Origin: Dyadobacter sediminis
GTDB taxonomy: Bacteria; Bacteroidota; Bacteroidia; Cytophagales; Spirosomataceae
Reading direction: 5' to 3'
DNA: 64,000 nt
Assembly: GCF_005860765.1 (NCBI RefSeq)
Contig: NZ_VCEI01000011.1
Location: forward strand, 930,001-994,000
Of the stretch, positions 61,865 to 64,000 are shown piece after piece (position 1 is the first letter of the stretch; every line of letters starts with the position of its first letter). Position numbers and translations under genes: made by a program. Below the pieces are notes generated by a model. That model searched no databases and was not told the origin of the DNA. It worked only from the letters and a program-made list of their open reading frames with translations.

Positions 61865-63220
61865 TCAACCAATTTCCGGCTCCGGACCACGGTGTTCCGC
61901 CACTTTGACAGCAGTGTTTATTTTTACAGGCTTTCCTTCCTTTGCCGACTGATAAATGGCTTCCATCAGCAAATGATCCTGCAGACCTTCTTCTCCCGGC
62001 GTAAAAGGCTTTGTGTTTTTTAAAATACATTCCGAGAAATGGTCTATTTCAGCAGCGAACTGATTGTTTTCTGCCATTCCGATATTTTCATGCAGTTCCA
62101 GTTTGCCATTTGCCCTGGCACTTGTAAGGTCCTGTCCTTTATAGGCATATGCTTTGTCCATGTTGAGCCAGCCCCGTTCGCAAAGTACGCGGTAACGGCG
62201 GCTTTCATGAACATTATAATGCGTGGCGCAGTTGGCAATCACTCCGTTCGGAAAGCGCATTTGCCAGGAAATAAATTCCTCCACTTCGGCAAACAACGGA
62301 TTTCCGGGCGTACTGTATTGATAAGCAAATACTTCTGTCGGTTCTTCACCGAGGATAAAACGCGTTGTATTCAGGCAATACAGGCCAATGTCGGGCAAAG
62401 CGCCGCCTCCGGCCAGTTTCTTTTTGTGCCTCCAGTGATCCGGATTGGCGCTGCTCTGGCAATTGGCGGCTTCAATATATTTCGCCGGACCGAATTCTTT
62501 CTTTTGCAGCAATTCTCTCAATTTTCTGTTATGCGGCTGATACTGAATCCGGTATGCAATCATCAGTTTCACATTTGCCTTGTTGCACGCATCGATCATT
62601 TCGCGGCATTCTTCCGAAGTATTTGCCATCGGTTTTTCACACAGAATATGCTTTCCTGCCTTGGCGCCCCGTATAGTATATTCCTTGTGCATTCCGTTCG
62701 GCAAAACAATGTAAATGACATCGACGTCCTTATTGTTTTTAATCTGGTCGTATGTTTCGTAGCTGTAACAATTTTCCGGTTTCACACCGTATTGCGCGGC
62801 TACTTTCTGCATTTTGTCAGGCGTGCCGCTCACGAGCGCAGCCAGTTTTGATTTTTTACAGGTATGAAGGGCAGGTATAATCTCTTCCAAAGACAAATGT
62901 CCGAGTCCGACTATTGCATACCCGATGCGCTGATCCGGCGGAAGCGGCATCGGTACCGGTGCAGACTGCTGATCAAATTCCGATTTCCATTTTTCCAGCA
63001 CGATCTGATCTTCGGGTTTGTATGGAACCATCGTTGCAGACGAAACCGGTTTTTTAACCGTCTGTGCAAAAATCCTGTTTTTACCGCTTGCAGCCACGAT
63101 ATTTCCCATTGCTCCGATTGCCGCATATTTTCCGGTCATGGATAAAAAACCTTTCCGGGAAATAATTTCCTTTTCGCTGATGTTTGTTGATGAAGTATCA
63201 TTCAGTTCATTTTCTTTCAT
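61865..63220 (-). CDS. Gfo/Idh/MocA-family oxidoreductase with Tat-type signal
   Basis: A 451-residue NAD(P)-dependent sugar oxidoreductase. The N-terminus has SRKGFLSMTGKYAAIGAMGN (about residues 21-40), a Tat-like signal, suggesting folded export with cofactor. The Rossmann part starts RIGYAIVGLGHLSLEEIIPAL, and the catalytic lysine is Lys196 in CEKPMANT. The C-terminal sheet has GGALPDIGLYCLNTTRFILG. It is similar to glucose-fructose oxidoreductase in layout. It ends near the DUF1080 gene; both may work in periplasmic keto-glycoside metabolism, as judged from family behaviour rather than from this sequence. Confidence 0.93.
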   Translation of the reverse strand: MKENELNDTSSTNISEKEIISRKGFLSMTGKYAAIGAMGNIVAASGKNRIFAQTVKKPVSSATMVPYKPEDQIVLEKWKSEFDQQSAPVPMPLPPDQRIGYAIVGLGHLSLEEIIPALHTCKKSKLAALVSGTPDKMQKVAAQYGVKPENCYSYETYDQIKNNKDVDVIYIVLPNGMHKEYTIRGAKAGKHILCEKPMANTSEECREMIDACNKANVKLMIAYRIQYQPHNRKLRELLQKKEFGPAKYIEAANCQSSANPDHWRHKKKLAGGGALPDIGLYCLNTTRFILGEEPTEVFAYQYSTPGNPLFAEVEEFISWQMRFPNGVIANCATHYNVHESRRYRVLCERGWLNMDKAYAYKGQDLTSARANGKLELHENIGMAENNQFAAEIDHFSECILKNTKPFTPGEEGLQDHLLMEAIYQSAKEGKPVKINTAVKVAEHRGPEPEIG

Positions 63221-63474
63221 TATAAAAGTTACTTAGCTGTTGATAAAGGTTCCCATTGTTGGTATTTGGTACCAGGAAAAAATATTATACCCGACTGTCT
63301 GTAAATGTATATTTCTAACAGACTGAAAATTCTTGCAAAAAATCGATAGAGAACTAATTCACAACAGTTTGTAGCATCAGTTCATTTAAAAATAAAACTG
63401 GACAGAGAGTATACAAAAGTCCGGCTTATTGTTGTTAGCATGAGAGATTATCTATCTATGAGACTGGACGCTTT

Positions 63475-64000
63475 ATGAGCAAGCACTTACACGAAAAAAG
63501 CTGCTGGACCGAAAATGCACCGGACGGCAGCGAACGCCATCTGTTTAAAATTCAGCATAAAGGTCTGGGCACCTACAGAATCCTGAAAGATCTTCATCCC
63601 GGCTTGCTGAATAAAAAAGCAGAAAATCAGTTTCGGCTATGGGATCAACAATGGAGTGCGATTTTAAGCCAGAACGACGTTCTTGTTTCCAAAACAAAAA
63701 CGCCTGCACTTGCCGGAGAAGCTACTGCGAAAGCCAGAAAGGCAATTCAGGAAATAGAAGATATTGCCGTTGAATCAACTCCGATGCATCTTGGTGACCT
63801 GAGCTGGAACGCACTGACCGATCATTCTGCATTTCCGGAAACCGATCCCGCCGAGTTGCTGCAACGTGAATTGATGCATTTTGAAGAAATTCCCGAACCT
63901 GCGCTGCATGTCCCGCCCGAAAAGCCGGATGAGGCTGATTTTATCCCAGAGCTTACTTTCGCAGCCAGGAAATTAGGTTTTCTGGCAGATCGGAGCATAG
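63475..64000 (+). CDS. Hypothetical protein, 3'-truncated by window edge
   Basis: An open frame from the ATG at 63475 runs to the edge (175 residues) and has no stop. The N-terminal region has HLFKIQHKGLGTYRILKDLH and RLWDQQWSAILSQNDVL. A charged helix (AGEATAKARKAIQEIEDIAV) and a Pro-rich stretch (EIPEPALHVPPEKPDEADFI) follow. The style of the second half recalls the linker before Mrr-type restriction endonuclease domains in Bacteroidota, but the catalytic part is outside the window, so I make no functional claim. Confidence 0.6.
   Translation, partial: MSKHLHEKSCWTENAPDGSERHLFKIQHKGLGTYRILKDLHPGLLNKKAENQFRLWDQQWSAILSQNDVLVSKTKTPALAGEATAKARKAIQEIEDIAVESTPMHLGDLSWNALTDHSAFPETDPAELLQRELMHFEEIPEPALHVPPEKPDEADFIPELTFAARKLGFLADRSI

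Noticed and set aside
63440-63478. Twelve-residue frame just before the last gene
   Set aside because: Overlaps the start of the final gene and shows no attenuator-type content; not supported.

Overview
This 64-kb window looks like chromosome of a Bacteroidota member, most likely Cytophagales (a Dyadobacter/Spirosoma-like bacterium). The clues are a TonB-dependent receptor with an N-terminal carboxypeptidase-regulatory-like domain, a reg_prop/Y_Y_Y sensor kinase, a protein with a type IX secretion (T9SS) sorting domain, a DUF1080 hydrolase, a Tat-type Gfo/Idh oxidoreductase, and the lack of clear Shine-Dalgarno sites. The genus is inference. I saw no rRNA, tRNA, transposase or CRISPR array.

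Layout. (1) 1-12.2 kb is a mixed chromosomal segment. A minus-strand operon encodes two AhpD-like proteins, a TonB-dependent receptor and an MFS transporter cut by the window edge, and two near-identical dyads sit upstream of it. It is followed by a membrane-anchored hypothetical protein with a LuxR response regulator and a reg_prop kinase, then DUF4174, cupin, MsrA and a probable outer-membrane protein. (2) 12.2-17 kb holds a GH1-like protein with a worn sugar-nucleotide-reductase tail, flanked by two arrays of REP-like palindromes (one with an exact 52-bp period), and a ScyD/ScyE-like lipoprotein. (3) 17-22.8 kb is a minus-strand operon: ECF sigma factor, anti-sigma-like TPR protein, subtilisin-family protease and a TPR-CHAT caspase-like protein. 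(4) 22.8-30.7 kb, divergent from it, carries seven small double-glycine leader peptides (four of them too short for ordinary gene calling), a cysteine-rich 143-residue protein, and a complete export line: HlyD-like adaptor, C39-peptidase ABC transporter and TolC-like outer-membrane factor.

(5) 30.7-54.4 kb is an extracellular contractile injection system (eCIS, Afp/PVC/MAC-like). In transcription order on the minus strand: DUF4255 cap/terminator protein, sheath, two tube proteins, DUF5908, LysM hub protein, VgrG-like spike, gp25, baseplate J, a putative fibre/tip protein, an Afp12-like baseplate protein, a tape-measure-type protein, a 1398-residue eCIS-core (DUF4157) protein ending in a nuclease-like domain, and an AAA ATPase. 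The PAAR tip gene lies apart, beyond two plus-strand genes that each encode a TIR-like domain, one membrane helix and an outer beta-propeller or PKD region. (6) 55-57.2 kb has a leaderless heparin-lyase-like protein with tail-fibre-type carbohydrate-binding repeats, possibly an eCIS-associated depolymerase. (7) 57.4 kb to the end has a delta-60-repeat T9SS protein, an SDR oxidoreductase, a DUF1080 protein, a Gfo/Idh/MocA oxidoreductase and a 3'-truncated gene.

The parts most worth follow-up are the peptide/export locus facing a sigma-protease-CHAT operon, the eCIS effector candidate, and the paired TIR-like membrane proteins embedded in the eCIS locus. All functions are read from motifs and gene order; no database search was run.
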